Source: G965227875 sp965227875 (GTDB lineage Bacteria; Pseudomonadota; Alphaproteobacteria; Rhizobiales; JAJFHC01). Taken from it: a stretch of DNA of 64,000 nt. The stretch lies in the NCBI GenBank assembly GCA_965227875.1, contig OZ245783.1, positions 868,001-932,000 on the forward strand, given 5' to 3'. Shown one piece after another: positions 43,472 through 52,574 of the stretch; positions within the stretch are counted from its first letter, which is position 1, and each line of letters starts with the position of its first letter. A model generated the notes under the pieces. It ran no database searches. It was not told where the DNA came from and saw only the letters and a program-made list of their open reading frames with translations. Both the position numbers and the translations under genes were made by a program.

Positions 43472-44689
43472 TCATGCCGCGCCCACCGCTTCCGGGCCGG
43501 CGATGGCCCCCGCCTGTGTCAGACCTGCGATGTCGTCGTCGCCATAGCCGATCTCGCGAAGCACGCTGTCCGTATGTGCGCCGTATTGCGGGGCGAAATC
43601 GAATGTGTCCGGCGCACCCTCGAGGTCGACCGCCTTTGGCTGCATGCGCACGCGGGTCCCGTCCGGTAGCTGCGTGTCCGTGACGTGCCGGGCGATGGCA
43701 GAGAATTCCATGGCCTCGCGCACCGTGCGCACCGGCGCATGGGGAATGCGGGCGGCGCTGAGATCCTCGAGGATCTCGTCGGTCGTGTGCGCCCGTGTCA
43801 CATCGGCGATATCGCGATGGATCGCCTCGCGGGCCCTGAGCCTGCCTTCGTTCGTGCGCCGGTCCGGCCCGTCGACCCCCGCAAGTTTCGGGATCGCCAC
43901 CAGCCGTTGCCACAGCGCATCGCTGCCGATCGCCAGCAGCACCGCGCCGTCCCGGGTCGGGTAGGCGTTGGTCGGCACGAACTTCCGGTGTTCGTTGCCG
44001 CACCGCGCGAGTTCCCAGTCGTCGCACCCCATGTCGATCAGCGGCAGCAGCGTGATCATCCATGAAGCCGCCGCCTGGACCATGGAGACGTCGATCCGGC
44101 GTCCCTCGCCCGTCGCCATGCGTTCGGCGAGCGCCATCCACACGTTGGAATAGACCTCGTCGCCGGCCTTGAGATCGACGAGCGGTATGCCGGACAGCAT
44201 CGGCGGACCGGCGGCGTCGCCGGTGACGTCCATGTAGCCGGTCATCGCCTGGATGGCGGGGTCGTAGCCGGCGGTCTCGGGATGGTCAGGCCCCATGGCC
44301 GAAATCCCGGCCCAGATGAGGTCCGGCTTGACCGCCTTCAGGATGTCGTAGGAGATCCCCAGTTCCTCGTATCGCGCGGGCAGCGTGTTGCAGCAGAAGA
44401 CGTCCGCGCCAAGGCGGTCGATCATCCTGTGCAGCGCTTGCCGCCCCTCCGCCGTCTTGAGGTTGAGCGCCACCGATTCCTTGCCCACGTTCGGCGCCAC
44501 GAAATAGGAGCGCCGGCCCTCGTCGGCAACCACCGTGCCGATATAGCGGTTGGGATCGCCCGGCAGGTCGCCCGGCCGGCGCGGCGTAGCCTCGACCTTG
44601 ATCACCCGCCAGCCCAGATGGACGAAGCGCAGTGTCGCGTAGGTCAGCGACAGCGCCTGTTCCATGGAGACGATGGTGCCGCGGATCAT
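43472..44689 (-). CDS. Class III CoA-transferase (CaiB/BaiF family)
   Basis: A 405-residue family III CoA-transferase. RVIKVEATPRRPGD near residue 28 binds CoA. The catalytic aspartate lies in SGIPLVDLKAG (D172). FVPTNAYPTRDGAVLLA follows in the second domain. The enzyme would move CoA from a donor such as succinyl-CoA or an acyl-CoA intermediate to an incoming acid. The N-terminus is slightly shorter and less canonical than usual: no LAGP motif before the HLGWRVIKVE segment. It sits 20 bp after the mutase large subunit, implying that it activates or recycles the mutase pathway acid. Confidence 0.88.
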   Translation of the reverse strand: MIRGTIVSMEQALSLTYATLRFVHLGWRVIKVEATPRRPGDLPGDPNRYIGTVVADEGRRSYFVAPNVGKESVALNLKTAEGRQALHRMIDRLGADVFCCNTLPARYEELGISYDILKAVKPDLIWAGISAMGPDHPETAGYDPAIQAMTGYMDVTGDAAGPPMLSGIPLVDLKAGDEVYSNVWMALAERMATGEGRRIDVSMVQAAASWMITLLPLIDMGCDDWELARCGNEHRKFVPTNAYPTRDGAVLLAIGSDALWQRLVAIPKLAGVDGPDRRTNEGRLRAREAIHRDIADVTRAHTTDEILEDLSAARIPHAPVRTVREAMEFSAIARHVTDTQLPDGTRVRMQPKAVDLEGAPDTFDFAPQYGAHTDSVLREIGYGDDDIAGLTQAGAIAGPEAVGAA

Positions 44690-44708
44690 CGTTGCCGCGT
44701 CCCCGGCG

Positions 44709-46325
44709 TCATATGACGAACGTCTCGCGATAACGGCCGTAACACGCGACGAGCACGCCGGTCATCTCGCCGACCGTCGCGTAGGCTTTCACGGCATCCA
44801 TGAGGGGCGGCATGACGTTCTCTCCGCGCTCGGCGGCCCGGCGGAGATCGTCCAGCGCCGATGTCACCCGGCTTTCGTCGCGCGCGGCCCTGACCCCGGC
44901 GAGCTGCGCGATCTGCCGGTCGGCCGCATCCCGGTCGTAGCCGTGGAGTTCGACGTCGTGGTGTTCGTCCTCGTCGCCGTCCTCGTAGCAATTGACGCCG
45001 ACCTTGCGCAGCCGTCCCTCCTCGAGGTCGCGTTGACGCGCATAGGCCTGGCGGGAGACCTTCGCCTGGATCGTGCCGTCGCTCACGGCCTTGACGATCC
45101 CGCCGGCGCGGTCGACCCAGTCCATTGCCTCGACGATCTTGTCCTCGAGCTGGTTGGTCAGCGTCTCGACATAGTAGGACCCGCCCAGCGGATCGACCGT
45201 GTCGCACAGCCCGATCTCCTCGATGAGAAGTTGCATCGTCCTGAGCGAGATCCTCTGGGCCTTGGGCGTGGGGATGGTATAGGCCTCGTCATAACAGCAC
45301 AGCGCCATGGTCTGCGCGCCGCCGAGCGCGGCCACGAGGGCGTAGTAGGCCCCGCGCATGATGTTGTTTTCCGGCTGCTCGATGGTGAGCCCCGAACCGC
45401 CGCCACCGGCGATCATGCGCATCCAGCCCGACCGCGGATCCCGGGCGCCGTATTCGTCGAGCATGATGCGCGCCCAGCGCCGGCGCCCGGCGCGGAACTT
45501 GGCCACCTGCTCGAACAGGTTTCCGAAAATGTTGAAGTTGAAGGACAGGCGGTTCGCGAAGGCGTCGATGTCGAGCCCGCGCTCCAGCGCCGCGTCCGTG
45601 TAGGCCCGGGCGATGGCGAAGGCGAAGCCCATCTCCTCGGCAGGCGTCGCCCCGGATTCCCGGATGTGGTAGCCGCAAATGCTGACGGGGCTGTATTTCG
45701 GCGCATGGTGCGCGCAGTACTCGATCGTGTCGGCGACGAGCTTGACCGACGGTTCCACCGGAAAGATCCAGGTGCCCCGCCCGATGAACTCCTTGAGAAT
45801 GTCGTTCTGCGCCGTGCCCCTGAGCGTGGCCAGGTCGAATCCGCGTTTCTCGGCCATAGCGAGATACATGGCGATGAGGATGGCGGCCGAGCCGTTGACC
45901 GTCAGCGACACCGTGATCCGGTCGAGATCGATGCCGTCGAACGCGATCTCGAAGTCCTTCAGCGTATCGACCGCCATGCCGACGCGCCCCACCTCGCCGA
46001 AGGCCTCCGGCGCATCCGAGTCGTACCCGCACTGTGTCGCGAGGTCGAAGGCCACGTTGAGCCCGGTCTGACCGTTTTCGATCAGGTACTTGAACCGCGC
46101 ATTGGTCTCCGCGGCATTGGAGAAGCCGGTGTACTGGCGCATCGTGTAGGGACGCCGGCGGTACATTTCGGGATGAATCCCGCGCGTGAAGGGTGGCTCG
46201 CCCGGACGGCTCTCGTCGATGCCGCCGCTTTCGAGAACGTCGTGGCGGGTGTAGAGCGTCTTGATCTCGATCCCGGATTCATTGGTCACGGGACGGATGC
46301 CGGACCCGCCGGCAGGTTTGTTCAT
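44709..46325 (-). CDS. B12-dependent acyl-CoA mutase, large (catalytic) subunit
   Basis: A 538-residue TIM-barrel mutase subunit without a fused B12 domain, homologous to methylmalonyl-CoA mutase. Compared by eye with the P. shermanii enzyme, the residue equivalent to Tyr89 is Y65 (TMRQYTGFS), to Gln197 is Q173 (GTAQNDILKEF), to Arg207 is R183 (FIGRGTWIFP) and to His244 is H220 (SICGYH). Keeping Tyr and Arg suggests a carboxylated acyl-CoA (methylmalonyl/ethylmalonyl-like) rather than isobutyryl- or 2-hydroxyisobutyryl-CoA, where these positions change. The ATG at 46325 overlaps the small-subunit stop by 4 bp. Exact substrate unknown. Confidence 0.88.
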   Translation of the reverse strand: MNKPAGGSGIRPVTNESGIEIKTLYTRHDVLESGGIDESRPGEPPFTRGIHPEMYRRRPYTMRQYTGFSNAAETNARFKYLIENGQTGLNVAFDLATQCGYDSDAPEAFGEVGRVGMAVDTLKDFEIAFDGIDLDRITVSLTVNGSAAILIAMYLAMAEKRGFDLATLRGTAQNDILKEFIGRGTWIFPVEPSVKLVADTIEYCAHHAPKYSPVSICGYHIRESGATPAEEMGFAFAIARAYTDAALERGLDIDAFANRLSFNFNIFGNLFEQVAKFRAGRRRWARIMLDEYGARDPRSGWMRMIAGGGGSGLTIEQPENNIMRGAYYALVAALGGAQTMALCCYDEAYTIPTPKAQRISLRTMQLLIEEIGLCDTVDPLGGSYYVETLTNQLEDKIVEAMDWVDRAGGIVKAVSDGTIQAKVSRQAYARQRDLEEGRLRKVGVNCYEDGDEDEHHDVELHGYDRDAADRQIAQLAGVRAARDESRVTSALDDLRRAAERGENVMPPLMDAVKAYATVGEMTGVLVACYGRYRETFVI

Positions 46326-46717
46326 GACACATTCTCCCGTATGAAACCGACGATGTCGTCGAGCCTGGTCGACGTCGGGAAGACGCCCTTGAACCCCATT
46401 TCGACGAGGGCCGCCCGGTCGCCTTCCGGAATGTTCCCGCCGACGATCCACAGGCGGTCCTCGAGTTCGAACTCGCGCATCAGGTCTCTCAGTCTCTCGC
46501 ACAGCGGCATGTGGGCGCCCGACAGGACGGACAGGCCGATGACGTCCACGTCCTCCTCCTGGGCCGCCGCCGCGATGCGTTCGGGCGTCTGGTGCAACCC
46601 GGTGTAGATCACCTCGAAACCCGCATCGACCAGCGCACGCACAACCACCTTCGCGCCGACATCGTGCCCGTCGAGACCGGGCTTGGCGATCAGCACCCTT
46701 GTCTTCCGCGCGCTCAT
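46322..46717 (-). CDS. B12-binding small subunit of acyl-CoA mutase
   Basis: A 131-residue cobalamin-binding domain. The B12 lower-ligand motif is DGHDVG (D16, H18, G21). GLSVLSGAH and VGGNIP supply the SxL and GG elements of the nucleotide-tail site. It completes the split mutase with the large subunit encoded immediately downstream (4-bp overlap). It overlaps the acyl-CoA dehydrogenase stop by 4 bp on its other side, so the genes are translationally coupled. The split layout resembles archaeal methylmalonyl-CoA and bacterial hydroxyisobutyryl- or pivalyl-type mutases. Confidence 0.92.
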   Translation of the reverse strand: MSARKTRVLIAKPGLDGHDVGAKVVVRALVDAGFEVIYTGLHQTPERIAAAAQEEDVDVIGLSVLSGAHMPLCERLRDLMREFELEDRLWIVGGNIPEGDRAALVEMGFKGVFPTSTRLDDIVGFIRENVS

Positions 46718-47847
46718 TTGCCCGCTTCCTTCGCGATGACCAGTTTCAGGATCTCGCTCGTGCCGCCGCCGATGAGCGTGAACCGCACGTCCCTGAGATA
46801 GCGCTGGGCCGGGTATTCCATCGCGTAGCCGTAGGACGCGAAGATGCGCGCCGCCTTGTCGCAGATCCCCGCGGCAGCCTCCGACGCGAACAGCTTGGCC
46901 ATGGCCGATTCCTGCATATGCGGTTCGCCCTCGTCCTTGAGCCATGCAGCATAGTGTACCAGACGGCGCGCCGCCTCCAGGTCGGCGGCCATCTCGCCGA
47001 GCTTGAGCTGGGTGGCCTGGAAGCGGTTTATCGGCTTTCCGAACTGTTCCCGTTCGCCGGCGTATCGCACGGCGGCCTCGTAGGCCCCGCGTGCGCACCC
47101 CACCGCCAACGCGCCGGTGACGATGCGGATTTCGGCGAGCAGCCGGCGCAGATGGTCCTGCCCGTCCCCTTCCTCGCGGCTCAGCACGTGGCTGTCCGGA
47201 ACGAAACAGCCGTCGAAAGCGACTTCCGAGGTCGGCAGGGCCCAGACCCCCATCTTCTCGATGGGCCTGCCGACGACCAGGCCGTCGAACGACGACTCGA
47301 CCAGGAAGATCGAGAGACCCTTGTCCTCGCCGGTCCGTGCGAAGACCGTAAGGAAATCGGCGACCGGCGCGGACGTGACCCACGTCTTCTGGCCTGTGAG
47401 GCGGTATCCGCCCTCGACCCTTTCCGCCCGTGTCGAGATGCTCCCGAGATCGCTGCCCGCACCGGGCTCGGTCATGCAGATGCCGCCTATTCTCTCTCCC
47501 CGGAGGGCCGGCAGCAGCAGCCGCTCGCGGATCTCGGCCGCGCCCAGCATGTCGAGGAACTTCGTGCCCATGAGCGACTGCATCGTGGCGCACCCGGCAA
47601 GCGACATGGAGCCGCGGGCGATCTCTTCCAGCGCCAGGCACAGGGTGACGAGATCAGCGTCTATGCCGCCCGCATCCTCGCCGTAGCGCATGGCGAAGAA
47701 CCCCAGCCGGCCCAGTTCTCCGAAGAGTTCGTGCGGGAACACGTGGGCGTCGTCGATCTCCGCCGCGGAGGGCAGGATTCTGTCGTCGCAGAAGCGCGCG
47801 AAGAGATCACGGATGCGGGCCTGGTCCTCGTTGAGCCGGAAGTCCAT
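46714..47847 (-). CDS. Acyl-CoA dehydrogenase family protein with non-canonical catalytic position
   Basis: A 377-residue acyl-CoA dehydrogenase. The FAD/substrate motif is MTEPGAGSDLGS near 125, KTWVTSA is at 154, and REQFGKPINRFQ and a C-terminal GGGTSEI are present. The usual catalytic glutamate of the YEGTSE motif is Gly here (G361). The alternative isovaleryl-CoA-type position before R241 is Ile (I240). E239 lies next to it and could serve, or the protein may use another base. Expected reaction is alpha,beta-dehydrogenation of an acyl-CoA in the mutase pathway. It lies 12 bp after hyuB and overlaps the B12 subunit gene. Confidence 0.85.
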   Translation of the reverse strand: MDFRLNEDQARIRDLFARFCDDRILPSAAEIDDAHVFPHELFGELGRLGFFAMRYGEDAGGIDADLVTLCLALEEIARGSMSLAGCATMQSLMGTKFLDMLGAAEIRERLLLPALRGERIGGICMTEPGAGSDLGSISTRAERVEGGYRLTGQKTWVTSAPVADFLTVFARTGEDKGLSIFLVESSFDGLVVGRPIEKMGVWALPTSEVAFDGCFVPDSHVLSREEGDGQDHLRRLLAEIRIVTGALAVGCARGAYEAAVRYAGEREQFGKPINRFQATQLKLGEMAADLEAARRLVHYAAWLKDEGEPHMQESAMAKLFASEAAAGICDKAARIFASYGYAMEYPAQRYLRDVRFTLIGGGTSEILKLVIAKEAGK

Positions 47848-47859
47848 GCCCGCCTCGCT

Positions 47860-48290
47860 TCAGGACCGCCGGGTCCGGTCCGGATCGTCGTCGTCCGGAT
47901 CGTCGTCGTCCATCAAGAATTCGTCCGCACCCAATTCGTCGTCGAGGAGTTCGTCGTCTGCGAGTTCGTCGTCTTCGTCGTCGCCTTCATCCGCATCTTC
48001 GTCGTACTCGTCTTCATCGTCCTCGCCGTCGTCGTCTTCCTCGTCGACATCATCTTCGTCATCTTCGTCGCGCGCGTCATACCCATCGTCGTCGTCATCG
48101 TCGTACCGGTCATCATCGTCTTCGTCGTACCGATCATCGTCATCGTCGAATTCGAAGTCGCCGACTTCATCTGCTCCAATGTCGCCAGCTTCATGGTCCG
48201 TCCTTTCCGGCTTCCCGGCACCGGAACCGCCTCGGCTCTCAGGGCCCTGCCCGTCGCCCTCCTCGTCATCGTCCTCGTACTCGTCTAACC
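47860..48290 (-). repeat. GAC/GAT trinucleotide-rich low-complexity tract within hyuB
   Basis: On the minus strand, GAC, GAT and GAG/GAA codons fill the 3' end of hyuB, with several short runs of repeated GAC/GAT. The tract is locally lower in codon diversity than anything else in the window and is a likely site of slippage expansion. On the plus strand the same bases read as GTC/ATC, producing a spurious Val/Ile-rich frame. Confidence 0.75.
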
Positions 48291-50445
48291 CCGCATTGTC
48301 GCGTTTCAGCGATGCAGGCAGGGTGCTCGCGAAGAAATCCGTGACGCGCGTGACCTTGATCTCGCCATCCTCACCCACGGGTGGTGGCACGAGGGGAACC
48401 GGGTCAGGATCCGGAACGGGTTGGGGGACCTCATCGCCCGCGTCTTCGGCGTCCAACCCGTCGCCTTCGGTGAACGTTTCTTCCGTATCGTCGGTAGTCG
48501 ATGCAACGGACCTGGCCTCACCGGCATCGTCGTCCGTCCGCTGGTCCCCCCCGTCATCGAAGGTCCCGTCCGTTCCTTCCGTTTCTGCCGTTTCTTCGTC
48601 GCCCGCTCCATCCTGAGCGTCGGTATCCTTTTTGTCCTTCTCTTCCTTGTCTTCCGTTTCCGTCCCGACATCCGGCGCACCCACGGCCTGCTCCACCGTG
48701 CCAAGCCCCGCTGCGGGCACGGCAACGGGCACGCTTTCCTCCACGGGTTCCGGTTCGGGCTCCGGATCCTCCAGGACGAGGCCGTAGACGCCCCTGGCCG
48801 CCTCGCGGGACACGATACCGTCCCGAAGTTCCGCCTCCACCTTGGTGCGGTCACGCTTGCGCGGGTCGCCATATCCGCCCCCGCCGCCGGCGACCTGTCG
48901 ATAGAGCGTTCCCTTGGGCACGCCCTTGATCAGGTCCTTGTTCCGGGGTTTGCGCCGGGTGCCGTCCGGATAGTTCAGCACGATCGAGTTGAAGACGCTC
49001 CCGCGTCCGCCGAACAGGCCGAACGCCGCTTCGAAATCGCCGTCGCCGAACGTGACGAGCTGGGTGTCCTCCGACCCGATGATGAACTCGGTCTCCACCC
49101 CGAGGCCGCCCCTCCACTGTCCCGGGCCCGCGGAATCCTCGAGGTATTCGTGTTTCACGAGACGGTGCGGCGTGGTCAGCTCGAACATCTCGTAGTCCTG
49201 GTCAAGCACACCGCCGGACGCATCGATCATGCCGATATGGTCATAGCCGTCCGTGCCCTTCATGGCGCCCGATCCGCCCTTCAGCCCCATGAACCCGATG
49301 TCCACGTAGGTCTCCCCGGTCTCGGGATCGGTCCCGGTCGTCAGCGAGCAGAGCAGGTTGTTCCAGCCAGCGGTCACGCGATCGGGGATGACGGGCGCAA
49401 GCGCCCGGATGATGGCGTCGGCATTGGGCGGGCAGAGGTGGTTGCCGAACGTCGTCGCCTTCGGGTAGCTCGCATTGAGGATGGTGCCTTCCGGGATGAT
49501 GATCTCGACCGGCTCGAGCATGCCCTCGTTGTGCGGGATGTCCGGATTGACCAGTTGCAGCAGGGTAAGGATCGTCGCCGAGGCGCTCGACGTATACGTC
49601 CCGTTGACGAAGCCGTTCGTCTGGGGATCGGTCTTCGAATAGTCGAAGGTGATCTTTTCTCCCGCGACGGTGATCGTCACCCGGATGGTGAAAATCGTCC
49701 CGTCGTGATGCCCGTCGAAATAGACCTTGCCCTGGCCGGAATAGGTGCCGTCGGGAATCTTTGCGATTTCGGCCGCCATCATCTTGCGGGAAGCTTCGAA
49801 AAGCGCCGTCTTGTGCGTCCGGTAGCTGTCCGCGCCATACTTGCCGACGAGGGCTTGCAGACGGCGCTCGCCGACCGTACACGCGCCCATCTGCGCACGC
49901 ATGTCGTGTTCGACGATTTCCAGTCTGACGTTCGCGAAGATCAGGTCCCAGACATCCCGGCGCAGCGTGCCCCGGTCGACGACCTTCACCGGCGGTATGC
50001 GCAGGGCCTCCTGCCAGACCTCGGTCGCGTTCGGGTTGTAGCCGCCGCGCACCGCACCGCCGATATCGGCCTGGTGCCCCTTCACCGCCGACCAGCCGAT
50101 CAGCTCCCCATCGAGGAAGATCGGCTTGAACACGGCGACGTCATTGTTCTGATTGCCGTAGCTGAAGACGTCATTGTGGAAGATCACGTCTCCGGGATGA
50201 ATGTCGCCCGCGAAATAGTCGATGATGTGCTTGCAGACGGGCGCCAGCGAAAAGGCGAGGATCGGCAGGTTCTCGGTCTGCTCGAGCATGTTGCCCGTCT
50301 CGTCGTAAAGCCCCGTCACGAAGTCCTTCGCCTCGCACAGGATCGGCGACCGGGTGGTGCGTTCGACCGCTCCGCTCATCTCGTCGGTGATCGACTTGAA
50401 GGTACGGGCATAGACCGATAGCAGGATGGGATCGACGCCGCTCAT
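47860..50445 (-). CDS. Hydantoinase B/oxoprolinase family protein with ~300-residue acidic C-terminal tail
   Basis: Residues 1 to about 557 are a normal HyuB (N-methylhydantoinase/oxoprolinase/acetophenone-carboxylase beta) domain: ERTTRSPILCEAKDFVTGLYD, GDVIFHNDVFSYGNQNNDV and GNHLCPPNADAI. Typical HyuB proteins end there, after a VAGGGGGYGDP segment. This one continues to residue 861. The extension (DNA 47860-48777) first has Pro/Glu and Thr/Asp/Glu-rich stretches, and the last ~110 residues are almost all Asp and Glu with scattered Tyr/Arg. It is intrinsically disordered by composition. HyuB pairs with HyuA, whose stop overlaps this start by 4 bp. Such pairs hydrolyse cyclic amides or carboxylate ketones with ATP. 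Confidence 0.85.
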   Translation of the reverse strand: MSGVDPILLSVYARTFKSITDEMSGAVERTTRSPILCEAKDFVTGLYDETGNMLEQTENLPILAFSLAPVCKHIIDYFAGDIHPGDVIFHNDVFSYGNQNNDVAVFKPIFLDGELIGWSAVKGHQADIGGAVRGGYNPNATEVWQEALRIPPVKVVDRGTLRRDVWDLIFANVRLEIVEHDMRAQMGACTVGERRLQALVGKYGADSYRTHKTALFEASRKMMAAEIAKIPDGTYSGQGKVYFDGHHDGTIFTIRVTITVAGEKITFDYSKTDPQTNGFVNGTYTSSASATILTLLQLVNPDIPHNEGMLEPVEIIIPEGTILNASYPKATTFGNHLCPPNADAIIRALAPVIPDRVTAGWNNLLCSLTTGTDPETGETYVDIGFMGLKGGSGAMKGTDGYDHIGMIDASGGVLDQDYEMFELTTPHRLVKHEYLEDSAGPGQWRGGLGVETEFIIGSEDTQLVTFGDGDFEAAFGLFGGRGSVFNSIVLNYPDGTRRKPRNKDLIKGVPKGTLYRQVAGGGGGYGDPRKRDRTKVEAELRDGIVSREAARGVYGLVLEDPEPEPEPVEESVPVAVPAAGLGTVEQAVGAPDVGTETEDKEEKDKKDTDAQDGAGDEETAETEGTDGTFDDGGDQRTDDDAGEARSVASTTDDTEETFTEGDGLDAEDAGDEVPQPVPDPDPVPLVPPPVGEDGEIKVTRVTDFFASTLPASLKRDNAGLDEYEDDDEEGDGQGPESRGGSGAGKPERTDHEAGDIGADEVGDFEFDDDDDRYDEDDDDRYDDDDDDGYDARDEDDEDDVDEEDDDGEDDEDEYDEDADEGDDEDDELADDELLDDELGADEFLMDDDDPDDDDPDRTRRS

Positions 50446-52562
50446 GTCGCCGCCCCGTGTTCGAGGACCGCTTCGATGAGGTCGGGCCGCGCCTTGTCCG
50501 CGAGCACGAAGGATCCCGTACGGTCGCAGATGCAGTCGAATGTCGCCCCGACGAAGATCGATGTCGTCCTCAGTTCGATGATGGCCGGGCCGTTCACCCG
50601 GTTGCCGAATCCGAACCTGTGACCGTCGAAGACCGGAACGTCAGCGAACTCCCCCCTGTCGGGAAGGAAGACCTTGCGGTTTCCCTTGCCTGCCGTCGTG
50701 ACGTCCTCGAGCGGTTCGGGGGCGTGTGCCAGTTCGGGTTTCGCCGTCTCGCCGATGGACGTCAGCCTCAGGTTGACCAGTTCGATCGGCACGCCTGCGT
50801 CTTCCAGGGAATAGCCGAAGAGCTGGTTGTGCTTTTCATGAAATGCTCTGGCGATCGTGGCGGTGTCCCCGGAGGACACTGCCGCGGCCGGAACTTCGAC
50901 GCTGACCTCGTGGTATTGCCTGAGATAGCGGCAGTCGAGCCGGCAGATCTGCTTCTGCCGGCTGATCGGAATACGGTCGGCGGAGAGCAGCTCCGCGCCG
51001 CGCATCTTCATGTCCTGCAGGATCGAGTTGAGATCCTCGAAATCGATATCGTCGAGACGGCCCACATAGGTCTGCACGAAGTCATGCTCCAGGTCGCTCA
51101 GGAGCATGCCCGCGGCGCAGAGTATGGACGCCTCGCGCGGCACGATCTGCATCGGGATTTCCAGTTCGCGGCAGATCTCGCACGAGTGGAGCGGACCGGC
51201 CCCGCCCGCGACGACCATGGGGAACTCGCGCGGATCGTAGCCGCGGCGGATTGTGACGTCGCGGACACCTTCGGCCATGTTGGTGCAGGCAATGCGGAAC
51301 ATGCCGGCCGCCGCTTCCTCCACGGACAGGCCGAGCGGCTTGGCGACATGCGTGTCGATGGCCGCCCGCGCCGCCGCCGCATCAAGCATGATCGAGCCGC
51401 CGGCGAAGAAGGACGGGTCGAGCAGGCCGAGGATCACGTTGGCATCCGTGGTCGTGGGGCGCGTGCCCCCCTTGCCGTAGCAGACCGGGCCGGGCACCGC
51501 GCCGGCGCTTTGCGGTCCCATGCGCAACAATCCGCCCTCGTCGAGCCAGCCGATCGACCCGCCGCCCGCGCCGATGGTGTTGATGTCGAGCATCGGCAGG
51601 GCGAGACGCAGACGGTCGATCGTGCCCGTCGCGGATGTGAGCGGACGGTCGACGACGAGCGCCGCCTCGAAACTGGTCCCGCCCATGTCGACGACGATGC
51701 ACCGGGTCTGGTCCTGCGCCTGGGCGAAATGCAGGCCCGCGCGAGGCCCTGCCGCCGGTCCCGACAGCAAGGTCGACGCCGCCGTTTCCCGGGCGTTCTT
51801 GACGGAGGTCACGCCGCCGTTGGATTGCATGACCAGAAGGCGACCTCCGAATCCGCTGTCGCGCAGGCGGTCGAGCAGGCTCTTCATGTAGCGATCCAGG
51901 GTCGGACCCACATAGGCGTTGAGCACCGTGGTGCTCACGCGCTCGTAGAATCGGATGGACGGCAGGATCTCCGAAGAAACGCTGACATAGGCCCCGGGCA
52001 TGGCTTCGCGGACGATTTCCGCCACCGCGTCCTCGTGCTCGGGATTGGCGTAGGAGTTCATCAGGCATATGGCCACGGCCTCGATGCCGTTTGCCCTGAA
52101 AGTCTCGACCGCGGCGTGCACGGCATCCGTATCGAGCGGTTCGACTTCCTCGCCCCGGCGGTCCATGCGCCCGCCCACGCCGATCCTGAGATATCGCGGC
52201 ACCAGCGGAACCACGTTCGTGTACCGGTTGTTGTACTGCTCCTCGCGGATGCCCCGGCGCATCTCGAGCGCGTCGCGCACGCCCGTGGTCGTGATAAGGC
52301 CGGTCTTCGCCCCGCGCCGCGTCAGCGTCGCATTGGTGGTCACGGTGGTGCCGTGAACGATGGTCCCGATGTCCGGCACCATCCTCGCCAGGGTCGACGA
52401 GGGCGACATCCGGGCGGCGATTTCCTCGAGCCCGTTCATCACCGCGATCGCGGGATCGTGCGGCGTGGAAAGAGTCTTGTGAAGTCGTGGAGGTTCCGAC
52501 TCAGATACCAGAAGAAAATCGGTGAATGTCCCCCCGACATCGATCCCGACGGTAATCGTCAC
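50442..52562 (-). CDS. Hydantoinase A/oxoprolinase family protein (HyuA)
   Basis: A 706-residue ATP-binding subunit with an ASKHA (actin/hsp70-like) fold. The N-terminal phosphate loop is VGIDVGGTFTDF. HGTTVTTNATLTRRGAKTGLITT, VDMGGTSFEA and VAGGAGPLHSCEI are hallmark HyuA/acetone-carboxylase segments. It works with HyuB, encoded immediately downstream, in ATP-dependent hydrolysis of N-methylhydantoin or oxoproline-like rings, or in ketone carboxylation as in acetone and acetophenone carboxylases. The thiolase and CoA-transferase neighbours fit either a ketone or a cyclic-amide substrate. Which of these is not decidable from sequence. Confidence 0.88.
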   Translation of the reverse strand: MTITVGIDVGGTFTDFLLVSESEPPRLHKTLSTPHDPAIAVMNGLEEIAARMSPSSTLARMVPDIGTIVHGTTVTTNATLTRRGAKTGLITTTGVRDALEMRRGIREEQYNNRYTNVVPLVPRYLRIGVGGRMDRRGEEVEPLDTDAVHAAVETFRANGIEAVAICLMNSYANPEHEDAVAEIVREAMPGAYVSVSSEILPSIRFYERVSTTVLNAYVGPTLDRYMKSLLDRLRDSGFGGRLLVMQSNGGVTSVKNARETAASTLLSGPAAGPRAGLHFAQAQDQTRCIVVDMGGTSFEAALVVDRPLTSATGTIDRLRLALPMLDINTIGAGGGSIGWLDEGGLLRMGPQSAGAVPGPVCYGKGGTRPTTTDANVILGLLDPSFFAGGSIMLDAAAARAAIDTHVAKPLGLSVEEAAAGMFRIACTNMAEGVRDVTIRRGYDPREFPMVVAGGAGPLHSCEICRELEIPMQIVPREASILCAAGMLLSDLEHDFVQTYVGRLDDIDFEDLNSILQDMKMRGAELLSADRIPISRQKQICRLDCRYLRQYHEVSVEVPAAAVSSGDTATIARAFHEKHNQLFGYSLEDAGVPIELVNLRLTSIGETAKPELAHAPEPLEDVTTAGKGNRKVFLPDRGEFADVPVFDGHRFGFGNRVNGPAIIELRTTSIFVGATFDCICDRTGSFVLADKARPDLIEAVLEHGAAT

Positions 52563-52574
52563 TTGTTCCCCCGA

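Noticed and set aside
47690..48290. Plus-strand frame rich in Val, Ile and Phe resembling a membrane protein
   Set aside because: It is the complement of the GAC/GAT-rich acidic tail of hyuB: GTC/ATC codons arise automatically. No start signal or family match.
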